From: Pteria penguin
Taxonomy: Eukaryota > Mollusca > Bivalvia > Pterioida > Pteriidae
Direction: 5' to 3'
Length of the DNA stretch: 64,000 nt
Assembly: GCA_035048485.1 (NCBI GenBank)
Contig: CM068583.1
Coordinates: 50,767,790-50,831,789, forward strand
This document shows positions 10,599-21,903 of this stretch, piece by piece (the stretch's first letter is position 1; the number at the start of each line of letters is the position of its first letter). The position numbers and the translations under genes were made by a program. The notes under the pieces are model-generated. The model did not search any database. It saw only the letters and a list, made by a program, of their open reading frames with translations, and was not told the origin of the DNA.

Positions 10599-12606
10599 GG
10601 CGGTCACTAAAAGTGGTAGTCCGAGTCCGAGTTGAAGAAAAGCCGAGTTGAGAATTAAATCGCCCACAACTTCCTTAATTTGGCATGGATTGACACCATA
10701 TTTGAAATGATTTGTTCGAATATATGTAGGAATATATTGACATTGTCAAAGTTTGAAAATTTTTAGCATTCTTATGATTATGGTCGATTTTCATATTTTC
10801 AGGTCACTAAAAGTGGTAGTTGGGAGCCGAGTCGAGAGCCGAGTTGAGATTTTAATCGCTCACTGTTTCCTTAATTTAATATGGATTGACGCCAAATTTA
10901 AAATGATATATTCTGACATACAGTTAAATGTATTGATATTGTTAGATTTAAAAAAAAATCGATCATTGTTATAATTATGGGCGATGTCACTAGAAGTGGT
11001 AGTTGATAGCCGAGCTGAGAGCCGAGTTTAGATTTTAATCGCCCACATTTTCCTTAATTTTACATTGATTGACACCACATTTGAAATAACGCCCATGTTC
11101 TGATATACAGTAAAATGTGGTGACATTATCAAAAGTTCAAATTTTCGAACTTTCTAATAGCAATGGAGAATTTTACGATTTTAAGGTCACTAAAACTGGT
11201 GGTCCGAGTCCGAGCTGAGCGCCGAGTTGTGATTGTAATCGTCCAGCTTTCAACTGCACATACCATATCATTTTCTTTTATTATCTCAGGAATAAAACAT
11301 AGACTTGTCACGTCAACTTTTATTAATTTTAGAAGCAACATGAAATACATGGGACACGAGTCTGGATCTCTCCCCACATCTCTTCGACCTTGATGTCATT
11401 TTCTGTTCATATAGTCATTATCATACTTGCGGTATATTTGATCTTCTTTCACAGCTTGTGTGTTGTGTATACGGCAATTAAAATCAATTAATAAAATATA
11501 CTGACCTGCTGGTTTATCAGGTCAATTAGGAGATTCAATTTGACTAATTGATATTTTCCACAGGATAAATGATTCGGAGGATTAACAGTTTGTACTATTT
11601 ACCATTGAGAGAGGTAATTAACCTACATTTATAAAGATCAATTATATTCGCGATCGCACTCCAATTAATTACAACGTATAGTCTATTGTCATGTAAATGG
11701 AGACATCTACATTAAGATAGGATATGATATTGCAAATTTGGTGACATAACCTATAAAATTAAGGAATTACTGGGCGATTACAATCTCAGCTCGGACTCGG
11801 ACTACCAGTTTTAGTGACCTGAAATTCGGAAAAATGCTCGATTATTATTACATTGTTCAAAATTTTAAAACTTTGATTATGTCCTCACATGTAACTTTAT
11901 ATCAGAATATATCATTCCAAATTTGACGTCAATACAAATAAAAATAAGGAAATAGTGGGCGATTAAAATTTCAACTCGGCTCTCAGCTCGGACTCGGACT
12001 ACCAGTTTTAGTGACCTGAAATTCGGAAAAATGCTCGATTATTATTACATTGTTCAAAATTTTAAAACTTTGATAATGTCCTCACATATAGCTATATATC
12101 AGGATATATCATTCCAAATTTGACGTCAATGCAAATAAAATTAAGGAAATAGTGGGCGATTAAAATTTCAACTCGGCTCTCAGCTCGGACTCGGACTACC
12201 AGTTTTAGTGACTTGATAATCAGAAAATCATAAATTATCGTAACAATGTTCAAAATGTTCAAATTTTGATTATATCAGTACATTGCAATGTTTATCAGAA
12301 TATATTATTCCTAATTTTATGTGAATCCATTAATTATGAAGGAGATGATCGGTAATTAAAATCTCAACTCGGCTCCCAACTACCACTTCTAGTGACCTGA
12401 AAATAAGAACATCGAGAATAATTATAAGAATGCTAAAAATGTTCAAACTTTGACAATGTCAATATATTTTTACATATATTTGAATGTATTATTTCAAATA
12501 TGGTGTCAATCCATGCCAAATTAAGGAAGTTTTGGGCGATTTAATTCTCAACTCGGCTTTTCTTCAACTCGGACTCGGACTCGGACAACCACTTTTAGTG
12601 ACCGCC
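10599..12606. mobile_element. Foldback-type transposon with subrepeated long TIRs and 9-bp TSD
   Basis: The element begins GGCGGTCACTAAAAGTGG and ends with its exact inverse CCACTTTTAGTGACCGCC. TGAAAATTA flanks both sides (10590-10598 and 12607-12615), a 9-bp target duplication. Both arms are made of tandem subrepeats of about 185-200 bp, each holding TCACTAAAAGTGG, CGAGTCCGAG/CCGAGTTGAG, TTAATCGCCCAC and TTCCTTAATTT. Left starts are near 10600, 10802, 10987 and 11185. Right-hand inverted copies are near 11812, 12009, 12207, 12391 and 12596. The unique centre (about 11260-11755) encodes nothing recognised. Architecture and TSD length fit foldback/MULE-type elements. Confidence 0.88.
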
Positions 12607-12615
12607 TGAAAATTA

Positions 12616-13960
12616 TCATACTACAACCAAGCGTAGACCTTTTCACGTTTAAAACACTGACATGTTTGCTGTTGTTCATTTCCGAGGGCCAATTGGGATG
12701 GGAGTAACTTGCAATGACTTTGGGTACGAGCGTGCCGCTGGAGTTGTTAGTACTCTACCCATTCCCATATAGATGGGTTTCATTTTGTCGTAATTCAGTT
12801 GGAGTTACCTCCCGTTGTCGGCCATGTTTGTGGTTAAGCATGACTGTCATAAGTTTATATTAATTACTATTATTTTTTAGAAAGGCGTTAAGCATTGCAA
12901 AAACACAGGAAGTGTCCATAATTTAGAGAAACTAAATACATAATTTGGTGGATTTATGAACAAATACTCAGTTATATACCATAACGATGGCGAAAAACTA
13001 GTCACAAGGAAAATAACTCCAATAAAATGTTATGCTAATGAAACCTATCTACAGAGCAAATAAGTAACAGCTTTACCGGATTCAAGTGTAAATATGTCTC
13101 AAGTACTCTTAACCTGCACATACTTTTTAACTATTGATATTTTTTTATTACATAAGTACCCATTCATGTATACATATATTGAAAATAATAGCCGTTTATA
13201 TATTGAATTGCCTTAAAATTACCAGGTATAGTACCTCATTCTGGGCAGCCACACATCTCGGTGTACACAACAAAAACTTTAATCTCGGAAGGGTCTACAG
13301 TACTGTTCGATTCATTTGTTGGAAATTTAAGAAAGAAGCATCGAATAAAACTGTGTGAAAAGTTGATATAGCTGGTAAAAAGAATATGTAATAAATACAT
13401 TGATAAGAAATTCACATTTAAGCAATACGTTTGCTTGTAAGATAAAAATACTTTTTACATACATAATTAATTTAATTTCTTGGAAATCGAATGTTGTCGA
13501 TTCGAAAATGTAATATGCGACGTAACTGACTATTTCAATGAGATACTCGTAACACCAAACAAAGGACGTTCACGGCAGACTCCTGAAATCAAAGGGTGTT
13601 CGGTAGAAGTAAACATTTCCTGCTTGGCTTCCCACAACAGTCATAAATCCACAACATATACAGATAACGAAAATGTTCAACACATCAAACGAATAACACT
13701 GTATAGAAAAGGTCACATTTGAAAATGAGGCATTTTGTTTTCAAGAGTAATTTAGTTTTCAATTTTATTTCACAATAGATTCATCTCTTTAAAGTCAAAT
13801 AATGCCCTCTTGTTCTTTATATGATATTATACCTGTCTCTCGGTTTTATAATACAATACAGTGTTTATTGTCTGTGTAATGAAACAGTTAAAGTGTGCAA
13901 TCGGGCTATAGTCAGAAATTCACAAGAGGATTAGTTACATTTTCTCCACGTCAGTTACTG
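12616..13960. other. No gene recognised
   Basis: AT-rich sequence with ORFs up to 80 codons (13134-13358, 13480-13722) that have no recognisable domain and no convincing splice context. Confidence 0.4.
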
Positions 13961-14520
13961 ATATAATTTTGGAACTTTTAAAGGGAGCTGGTGTACTTTT
14001 AAGCATGTTCAGGTAGGAAATTCCAAAGCTTGACTGCCATATCGCTAAAGAACTCATTTCCATACCTAGTGTTCTTGGTCTAGGAATGTCTGAAATCTTA
14101 CTGCACCTTAATGTATTTAATGTAATGATCTATTATGTCATGTATATCGTACAGGAAAGATGGGCTCTTCTAATTGACAATTTTTAAGTTTCTATTGCCA
14201 AAGTTCTCTATCGTAGTTTCTAAAGGAGGTAATTTTGATTTTTCAGTAAGGCTGTGATATGTGTTACGGAATTAATTATAGATAAGAGAAAGGTCTTTCC
14301 TGGTTTTTTGCCTATGTTCTTTTGTATTTTGGACACTGCAAAATGCCAGATCAAAGGGCTATAACGAAAACCTGACATTATAAACGAATGGTAGACATAA
14401 AATGTATCAAGTTTGGTAAGATGACGGCATATCCTCTCTAAAACATTTCGTTGTCTAGCAGGTTTCATGCGGTATTCAAAATATGGGTATCAAAATATAT
14501 TTTAAAAAAATCTCATTATT
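13960..14520 (-). pseudogene. LINE reverse transcriptase, C-terminal remnant
   Basis: The minus frame at 14468-14220 encodes YHSFIMSGFRYSPLIWHF followed by a K-rich IQKNIGK stretch. This corresponds to the S-F-I-x-S-x-F-x-Y-x-P-L-x-W-x-F block after the thumb of CR1/Jockey-type LINE ORF2 proteins. Further downstream a frame around 14070-13970 reads YGNEFFSDMAVKLWNFLPE, the usual VWNxLPxE end of these proteins, interrupted by stops. Frameshifts and stops make it a dead copy. No 5' part is nearby, as expected for 5'-truncated LINE insertions. Confidence 0.75.
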
Positions 14521-14544
14521 CATTACAGTTTATCTTCTTTTACT

Positions 14545-14820
14545 ATAGAAAGAACTGAACCCTCAAGGAGGGAGCGCTTTTGACGATTAAACAGTAGTAG
14601 AAAATGGTGTCATAATAAGAATCGGGATGCAATGTGTACAACCTGCAGTGCTGCAACCTATATTTAACTATATGATAGAGAAGTAGATAGAAAACGATGG
14701 AGATGGGCAAATGGAAATTGTTTACACAAAAAAAGAGAGAGAAAGTTGTCTACGAATGAAGTTCATTCCTGGCAGATAGGAATTTATAATCAATGGATTG
14801 CGATTTCATGCGAAATGTTG
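14545..14820 (+). pseudogene. Degraded jacalin-like lectin exon 2
   Basis: Clear nucleotide similarity to the lectin exons at 38807-39231 and 51717-52140. Shared pieces include GCGCTTTTGACGAT, AAGAATCGGGATGCAATGT, GATGGGCAAATG, AGAGAAAGTTGTC and the end GGATTGCGATTTCATGCGAA followed by ATGTTGA. The middle (equivalent to the GEYI...LKYISG part) is deleted and several small indels break the frame. It shows that the lectin family once extended left of the gypsy insertion. Confidence 0.8.
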
Positions 14821-14829
14821 AGACCATAA

Positions 14830-15250
14830 ATTTGAAAACGAGTAGAAATATGGATAAACTTCATATTAGAAACGAGTTTCTTTATTACAATTTGTTTTGT
14901 TATTATTCGATGATTTTGAGACGAATCTTAGTTATATGAATTAAAATGAAGCAAATAGATTTATAATAAAGAAAACAAGAGAAGTTCTAATGTTCTTTTC
15001 ACGTGTAAACATGGATTGGATGTCATGGTATTTAATATTCATTTATATTTCATAAATGTTCAAATAATGATACATGGTGGACTTTAAACATATTCTTGTT
15101 CAGCCGAAATAGGCTGAATATATACAGATCCGTAACATAAGCCAAGTGAGTTACAGTCACGAGGTAAAGAGAACACAGGTTATTGAAATACATTTCTTCC
15201 AGTCACAAAATGCCTATACCCTGTTTGATAGGCCGATATGATTGTCCACT
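14830..15250. other. Former lectin 3' flank, no gene
   Basis: Partly alignable to the 3' flank of the lectin at 52140. No other signal. Confidence 0.35.
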
Positions 15251-15257
15251 GTATTTT

Positions 15258-15608
15258 TCATTTCTTTGTAAATGTACATCTGACAGACTCAACGAGGATT
15301 GTAGGTGTTCGTGGTTTGGAGCAGATCCGTAGAATTCCTTTTTTTCCACTGTGGTACATTGTTGCTAGTGCCATAGTCATGTGACACCAGTCACTTTCGT
15401 ATTTTACATTAACGTCACACTTATTCTCTTTTGGCAGTGTGGAGCTCGTAAAAAGTTCCCTGCGGAGGGCATTTACGATGTTCGGAATCAAGTCTAAGTC
15501 TGAAATAATTTCATTTCCCAACGTACATTTATATCCAGAGTCCCCATAAGTCAATCTTATTGAAACGCGACTTGTACTTTGTTCCTCTACGCTACTCTCC
15601 ATATACAA
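15258..15608 (-). CDS. Hypothetical 116-codon ORF, unknown
   Basis: I do not recognise this protein. It opens MYMESSVEEQSTSRVSIRL and contains five cysteines (KCTLG, NKCDV, DWCHM, RICSK, RCTF), with no signal peptide or membrane segment. Its length is unusual for chance in AT-rich DNA. Parts recur elsewhere: the CHMTMALA region is related to sequence at 16330-16465, 25990-26080 and 63110-63170, and its first codons are copied in inverted orientation at 15800-15864. It may be an exon or a fragment of a multicopy gene, or part of a repeat. Confidence 0.4.
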   Translation of the reverse strand: MYMESSVEEQSTSRVSIRLTYGDSGYKCTLGNEIISDLDLIPNIVNALRRELFTSSTLPKENKCDVNVKYESDWCHMTMALATMYHSGKKGILRICSKPRTPTILVESVRCTFTKK

Positions 15609-15864
15609 GATCTTACAACTGCCGATTCGAGGTCATCTCAGGATGACCTTTCAATACAGCCAGTCAGAATTTGAGTTAGAGATATTTCGGTATTGTTTGT
15701 ATGTAATATAACACCGAAAGATCTCTAACTCCAATTCTGATTGGCTGTTCTGAAAGGTCATCCTGAGATGACCTCGAATCGGCAGTTGTAAGATCTTGTA
15801 CATGGAGAGTATCGTAGAGGAGCGAAATACAAGTCGCGTTTTAATAAGATTGCCCCATAAGTCA
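15541..15864. repeat. Long inverted repeat (arms about 150 bp, short loop)
   Basis: The left arm (CATAAGTCAATCTTATTGAA ... GAGGTCATCTCAGGATGACC ... GAGTTAGAGATATTTCGGT) is mirrored on the right by ACCGAAAGATCTCTAACTCC ... GGTCATCCTGAGATGACCTC ... TTTTAATAAGATTG. The loop is about 25 bp. Each arm contains the smaller palindrome GGTCATCTCAGGATGACC. The left arm overlaps the start of the 116-codon ORF. Confidence 0.85.
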
Positions 15865-16179
15865 AATCCTACTATTACTGCTGTCATACTCCACGAAGCC
15901 ACCTGGTACAACAAATGTTTATAGATCAAGAATAATCGACATATAACACAACTAGTAAGAGTTCACTACCATCAAACATAACAGAGTCTATTGACCATGA
16001 GATGGTTAAGAGTTCACATCAAAGTTAAATAATATAGTAATTAGGTTACACTGACCACTGCAGGTACACAGCTTTCTGTAGATCAATGTTTGGTGTTCCT
16101 TAGGTAACGATCCATAGGTAGCCTATCCATAGGTAGGTAGCGTAGTACGCCGCTTCCTTACAGCTGTGGCACTTTCTAC

Positions 16180-16465
16180 AGTGTTTGTTCACATTCATGT
16201 ATATATGCGGTGTTGAATTATATTTGTTTTGTTTGTATTTAGGGGCATTCCCGGCGGTTGTGGATGGCCAGACAGGAGACGCTCCGCTTACTCTTTCCGG
16301 GCACCTGGTCTCACTTCTGAAGTGCAGGGGTGCGTGAATGACCACAGTAGTACATTGTTGTTAGTGCTATAGTCATGTGACATCAGTCACTTTCGTGTTT
16401 TACATTAACGCTACACTTATTCCCTTTGCGGTGTGGAGTTCGTAAAAGTTCCCCGTGGAGACTTT
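16180..16465. repeat. Dispersed module (lectin-upstream type)
   Basis: Holds TGTTTTGTTTGTATTTAGGG, CAGGAGACGCTC, CACCTGGTCTCACTTCTGAA and AGTCATGTGACATCAGTCAC. The same order occurs at 25890-26085 and, inverted, at 63110-63300 upstream of the truncated lectin. Parts also precede the lectin at 51305. Confidence 0.7.
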
Positions 16466-16552
16466 GACTTAAGTGTTATACCCTTTTTTCTGGTTTTGTG
16501 TGGCTGTAGCACCATTATCTTCACGGTGTTTGTTCACCTGTTCATATGTATA

Positions 16553-17700
16553 TGTGATAGGTTCATATATATGTTAAATTGCATCGATGTATTATCTGTT
16601 GTGATGAAATAAAGAAATAATACTCTTTAAATTTTATTTATTTATTTATTTTAACGTTATGTATGATGAAATCATACATAACCATTGTAGCCTATTATCT
16701 AGTTATACCTGAGTGACCACATAGGTCATCATGGGTCATTGTCCAGTTCATAAGTTAAAACACCACATCTCATTGGACACAAAATACATACATAATACAA
16801 CCTACACTTTCATTGGCGATCATGATTTCCCGCACATATTTCTTTGTTTAGTTTTACAAGAAAACGTAGATTAGAGCTGATGATTTTGCAGCCATCTTGC
16901 AATACATTTGGTCTTCCTAAATATTATATTGATTAACAACTTGCGACTCCTAGACATATTTATTGACTGTAAGTACTATCTATTTATTAACAAATACATT
17001 CTTAATAATTGGTAAATTGACTAATTTCCCAATAACTAATCATTTTAATACTAGTGTGTATGGTGTGAGAAAGTGCTTGAAATGAAACGTATGTGTGTCG
17101 TATTCAATTGGTTTCTTTACATTGTTAAAATTATTGTGTAAATATCAATTTAAAATGTGCTATGAATAATTCAAACGAGTGATGTTATTATTACTAGAGT
17201 GGTAGAGAATGTGTTCTGGTATGAATGGTAATATACAATACTGTATATTTTATATAAAAGTATGTATTACATTTATGTAGGTAATTTACATTATGCCATA
17301 GAGATCTGATGATTCAGTTGACCCGGACTCTGTACCAGATACAGGTGTGCTTATATTATTATTATTATTACGAATTGTCTGAGATATTCTTAGTAATTCA
17401 GTGTAATATTTACCTTATTTATCTATTGGTAACCCATTGGTAATTGTTATTTTGAAACACGCATTTATAGATTTGTAAAGTATTTAACGGGAGATAACTC
17501 GTGCATTCATATCTGTAATACCGTGTTAGAGCAAGCCTAAAGATTATACATGTATTTACAAATTGTGATAATTGTTATATCCATATACTTATGTTGTTTA
17601 CATATTTTTCAGTGTCTAATCAACAAATGTCATTAAATCTGACTGACGAAATAGATTCAAATCTGGCGTTGTCTTTATTACCATTACTTAACCCGTTACA
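16553..17700 (+). repeat. 5' LTR (1148 bp)
   Basis: TGT...ACA termini. An AATAAA signal lies near 16608 and T-rich ATTTATTT runs follow it. It also contains GGGAGATAACTCGTGC and an ATTATTATTATTATTACG run. About 99% identical to the 3' copy by eye. Confidence 0.95.
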
Positions 17701-17704
17701 AATT

Positions 17705-17716
17705 TGGCGCCCAACG
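17705..17716 (+). promoter_or_regulatory. tRNA primer-binding site
   Basis: TGGCGCCCAACG begins four bases after the 5' LTR. TGGCGCC is the usual start of lysine-type primer sites, complementary to a tRNA 3' end. Confidence 0.8.
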
Positions 17717-18884
17717 TTAAAACTCACGAAAGTATCTGAAGAGATTATAGGAAGGTCTTGAAATGGATGAACCAAATACCGGCTTGATGAACCAATAACT
17801 GTGAGAATAAGAGACTTGTGGTGTGAATTAGTGACATTATTATCTGTGATTTTGACTATTATAGTGACAATCATACCTATATGTATATTGAATTATTACG
17901 TGTATGTTGTGTATATTCTGTGTAAAGTGGAAAAAGGAACTAGCTTGCTAGCACGGTAAGGTAAAATTACATTATTATATTAACACTGAATTTGATTGGT
18001 TGTTATACACACCTGGTACACAGAGTATTGAGGAGTTTGTCATACAATGTTTGTCATTTAGTAAGGTTCCAGACATTTACATTTTGAAGCAGAGAGAGAG
18101 GGAGTGATTAAGCAAAGAATAATTCATACTTACCCGTAATCTATATGCCAGTCATACCCTCCATACTAACATCTTTTACTCTTAGTGACCTTGACCTTTG
18201 AACTTTGACGTTTCATGTCACATTGCTTGATTTTGAAGAGTCACATTATACAATCCCAGAAGTATATATTTCATTGTAGCTGTACACATTCATTACGTCA
18301 GATCATACCATGTAGACACAATTACCTGTATACGCACTGAGAACACAGGGTTTACATGCTTGAGTGCATATTCCAATTTGACTTGTGATCGGTATTTAAA
18401 TTCCCGTTTTTGAACTGATCAGTGTGTTCGAGTAGACATCACACAGTACGAGGAGTTGCTTCAGTAAAACATTGTATCCAGAAATTGTGTTATTTGTCAT
18501 TTATTTTACAATCGCATTCCATCCTTATTACTGCCGTATTACTATTAATTCATTCTGTGCATATTTTGATATATTTGCTATTATATTTGATTTGAAGTTG
18601 GAGTTATCTGTCCTTGAGAAGTTACCTTACTAATGATTTAATTTATTTATTTTCAGTATTCATTTACAGTTTATTTATTAAATATATTTAGATATTTTAA
18701 GTAACATCTTTCTTAATAAACAAACTTTTGTCTAATATTTTGGATTGTATTCTGTTTACATTTCAGGGTTTAGTCATAATTAGTTTATTCTTTATTCAGA
18801 CTTAAGGTTTAGTTAGTATATTACATCTTAAGATTAGACTTTAAGGTCTTAGTGTTAGAACTTAGAAATATTTAGAATTTCATC
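17717..18884 (+). other. Retrotransposon leader
   Basis: About 1.17 kb between primer site and gag with no long plus-strand ORF. Unusually long for a gypsy leader; packaging signals would be expected here. Confidence 0.6.
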
Positions 18885-20054
18885 ATGTCTGATTTAACTC
18901 CGGAGGAACTTGAACTCATTGCTTCAGCGTTTAAGGAAATGAATGTTAAACCAAAAGTCGATACTACTGCTGATTTTAAGCAATGGATGGAAACATTCGT
19001 TTTGCAAATGAAGGAGGAGGGAGCGGCAACTGTAAAAACAGAACCGATAACGAATACCACACATCCGAAATCAGTTACTGAAACTCCTAAACCGATTACA
19101 TCTTCGCATTATATTCCGAAAGTATCTTGTTTCTGGGGAGATGGAAACAAACAAGATACAACATACGATTTATGGAGATATGAGATTGATTGTCTAGTAA
19201 AAGAGAAATACAGTGAAGCAACAATTGCGCAATCGATTCGCCGTTCATTACGTGGTGATGCAGGAAAAGTTGCGATGCGTTTAGGACCCGATGCAACAGT
19301 TTCGCAAATTCTCGAAAAAATGGAAAGTGTATATGGAACCGTAGAACGCGGAGAGACTATAATGCAGGAATTTTATAGTGCGACACAAAACAAAAATGAG
19401 GATTGTATGAGTTGGAGTTGTCGCTTGGAAGAAGTTTATAGGAAAGCTGTAATCAAGGGTGTAGCAAATAAGGCAGATGCGAATGAGAAGCTGCGTTCGA
19501 AATTCTGGAACGGTTTACATCAGTGGTTGCGAGATATAACTGGATATAAATTTGACAAAGTAATGGATTTTGACGAACTAAGGAAGGAAATTAGATTGAT
19601 TGAGAAGGAACATGAAAGTAAAAAGACTCAAGTGAACATGGCTATTGCAAATGAAGATACAGCCACAGAACCGAAAACAACAAATGACTTTGAAGAATTA
19701 AAAGGGATGATACAGCAACTTAATGCTAAAGTGAATGACCTTGAGACAAATAAACAAAGGAAGACATCCGATCAAAGAGGAGGAAATCACAACCAACGAT
19801 CACGACAGACATACGGTGGAAGGGGAAGAAATTCATATAGGTCAAATTACCATGGTCAGAATAAACATAAAAATTATTACACACAACCAAGTAATGGTGA
19901 ATTAGCATTTCCAACTGAAGAACAAGCACCAACCCAAACAGAGGATGGAGAACCTATCTGCTATAGATGTAGACAGCCTGGACATTTAGCAAGGGGATGC
20001 AGGGTCATACTTGATCACTCAAGGCGGGGTTTAAACTCGAACAGACCATCGTAG
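18885..20054 (+). CDS. gag: Gag polyprotein of the gypsy element
   Basis: An uninterrupted 389-residue ORF from ATG 18885. It starts MSDLTPEELELIASAFKEMN. The capsid-like region at about residues 75-235 has the W-E-x-x-L/YDLWRYEID type start and the SIRRSLRGDAGKVAMRLG and FWNGLHQWLRDITG helices seen in gypsy and PNMA-type capsids. A basic, Q/N/R-rich linker (residues 290-345) leads to one CCHC zinc knuckle, CYRCRQPGHLARGC (C-x2-C-x4-H-x4-C). Gag ends at TAG 20052-20054, 16 bases after the slippery heptamer. It is the only ORF of the element without a lesion. Confidence 0.95.
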   Translation: MSDLTPEELELIASAFKEMNVKPKVDTTADFKQWMETFVLQMKEEGAATVKTEPITNTTHPKSVTETPKPITSSHYIPKVSCFWGDGNKQDTTYDLWRYEIDCLVKEKYSEATIAQSIRRSLRGDAGKVAMRLGPDATVSQILEKMESVYGTVERGETIMQEFYSATQNKNEDCMSWSCRLEEVYRKAVIKGVANKADANEKLRSKFWNGLHQWLRDITGYKFDKVMDFDELRKEIRLIEKEHESKKTQVNMAIANEDTATEPKTTNDFEELKGMIQQLNAKVNDLETNKQRKTSDQRGGNHNQRSRQTYGGRGRNSYRSNYHGQNKHKNYYTQPSNGELAFPTEEQAPTQTEDGEPICYRCRQPGHLARGCRVILDHSRRGLNSNRPS

Positions 20055-20090
20055 AGGGGCAAACGATAGGTCAACATGGGAAACGCCCCT
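20030..20090 (+). promoter_or_regulatory. Programmed -1 ribosomal frameshift site
   Basis: In the gag frame GGT TTA AAC gives the heptamer T_TTA_AAC (20030-20036), a canonical X_XXY_YYZ slippery site. Pol is in the -1 frame and is open across this point through to the protease. Downstream AGGGGC (20055-20060) can pair with GCCCCT (20085-20090), giving a 6-bp GC-rich stem. The 18-base spacer is longer than the usual 5-9, so a pseudoknot or other fold may be the real stimulator. Confidence 0.85.
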
Positions 20091-20881
20091 ATAAGAAGAG
20101 TACAAAAGGAAATGAATTAATCGGAAATTCCTCTGAAGTTACAGTTAATATTGAAGGCATTGAAGTAACATCATTAATAGATACTGGGTCTACAGTTTCT
20201 ACAATTAGTGAACAATTTTTCAAACAACATCTATCTCATCTTACATTACATCCACTTTCAGAAATCATAAGTATAGAATGCGCAGATGGAAAAATGCTAC
20301 CTTATTATGGATTTATTGAAGTTTGTATCACTACAGAATTTATTCCATCCAAGGGATCTTATCCACTCTTAGTAGTCCCGGACAGTAATTACAATGAATC
20401 TGTTCCAGTACTTTTAGGGACGAATGTACTTCAAAACATAATGAATGATGTGAAGAATGAATATGGAGACCGTTTTCTACAAGATGCAAAACTTTTTACA
20501 CCTTGGTATCTTGCATTTCGAGGAATGATATTGGCAGAAAAAGAACTGACCCGAAATCAATATCGACTTGGTTTAGTGAAATCAGCTGAGATCAATTTTA
20601 TTATTATACCACCGAACAAGAGTGTTTCAATCACTGGATATATTGATAAGGCTGTGTCATACCATGTTACTCCAGCAATGCTACTAGCCACATCTATGTC
20701 ATCAGTACCAGAAGATCTTGATATTGTTCCATCAGTAGTGAATTATTCTTATCCAGCAGACAATTACATCACTGTAGATATAGACAATATTACAACCAGA
20801 ACAGTCTCTATTCAGCCTAAAGCTATTTTATGTGAGTTGCAGCCAGTGGACATCGAGGATAAAACATACATCTACTGCTAA
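20054..20881 (+). CDS. pol: Pol, aspartic protease part
   Basis: Open in the -1 frame relative to gag. The active-site motif is IDTGSTVS (Asp codon at 20180-20182), followed by the flap and the LLGTNVL motif near 20415 that corresponds to the conserved I/L-L-G-x-N/D of retropepsins. The sequence continues into an unassigned linker. The frame ends at TAA 20879-20881, where a shift of +1 moves the coding sense to the frame open at 20832-21058. Confidence 0.9.
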   Translation, partial: EGQTIGQHGKRPYKKSTKGNELIGNSSEVTVNIEGIEVTSLIDTGSTVSTISEQFFKQHLSHLTLHPLSEIISIECADGKMLPYYGFIEVCITTEFIPSKGSYPLLVVPDSNYNESVPVLLGTNVLQNIMNDVKNEYGDRFLQDAKLFTPWYLAFRGMILAEKELTRNQYRLGLVKSAEINFIIIPPNKSVSITGYIDKAVSYHVTPAMLLATSMSSVPEDLDIVPSVVNYSYPADNYITVDIDNITTRTVSIQPKAILCELQPVDIEDKTYIYC

Positions 20882-21903
20882 TGATAAATCACCTGACAAG
20901 GAATGTATATTGGATTTAGTGAAAATAGAGAAAGAAACATTGACCAAGGATGAAATACAGCAAGGGAATGAACTCTTAATCAAATATGATGATGTTTTCT
21001 CACACTCAGACACTGACATAGGACATTCAAACACAGTAAAACATAGGATTAGATCTACATGATGGACACACCATTCAAACAACGATCAAGGAGAATACCG
21101 CCTGCAATGTTTAATGAAGTAAAGCAACATCTCAAACAACTTTTAGATGCTGGGATAATTCGAAAATCTATGTCCCCATGGTCAAGCAATGTTGTACTTT
21201 GTAGAAAGAAAAACAATGAATTGAGAATGTGTGTAGACTATAGACAACTGAACTTAAGAACGAAAAAGGATTCATATGCACTGCCAAGAATTGAAGAGAT
21301 ATTGGATGCACTAGCTGGAAATAGATACTTTACAGTATTAGATATGAAAAAGTGGGTACCCACCAAATAGATATTGAAGAGAAACACAAGGAACGCACTG
21401 CATTTACCGTTGGCCCTTTAGGATTTTACGAATATCATCGTATGCCATTCGGACTAGTGAACGCACCAGCAACATACCAACGCCTAATGGAGGAATGTTT
21501 TGAAAGTTTACATTTAGATATATGCTACATTTATCTGGACGATATAATTATCTACTCTCGCACATACCAAGAACATCTGGAGAGATTAGAGAAAGTTTTT
21601 AAGCGATTGAGAGAAGTCAACTTGAAATTGTCACCAAAGAAATGCGAATTTTTTAAGAAGAAGGTTAAATACGTTGGTAACATCGTTTCAGAGATTGGAA
21701 TAGAACCGGATCCAGCTAAGATTGATAAAGTCCAGAACTGGCCTATACCATCTAATCCAGATCAAGTGAGACAATTCTTAGGTTTTGTGGGCTATTATAG
21801 ACGTTTTATAGAAGGATTTTCTAACATCGCCAGACCTTTGAATGACCTATTACCTGATACAAAGAAGAAATCAAGGAAAAGAAAGAATATCAATCAATCT
21901 TAA
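20832..21903 (+). pseudogene. pol: Pol, reverse transcriptase part (frameshifted)
   Basis: Conserved RT blocks occur in order: FKQRSRRIPP, LLDAGIIRKSMSPWSS, RMCVDYRQLN, YFTVLDMK, FGLVNAPATYQRLM, the catalytic YLDDIIIYS (YLDD at 21532-21543), LKLSPKKCEF and VRQFLGFVGYYRRFI. Coding sense changes frame near 21058 and again near 21345. At the second point one extra A in an A-run and one extra C in a C-run lie around what should be the SGYHQI motif. The rest reads as an ordinary, conserved gypsy RT. Confidence 0.93.

Noticed and set aside
12800..12835. Minus-strand AACATGGCCGACAACGGGAG before GTAACT, looking like a first exon with a good start context
   Set aside because: GGGAGGTAACTC-type strings are common repeats in bivalve DNA (also in the LTR), and no following exon was found.
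18872..19932. Minus-strand ORFs across gag
   Set aside because: Shadows of the gag reading frame.
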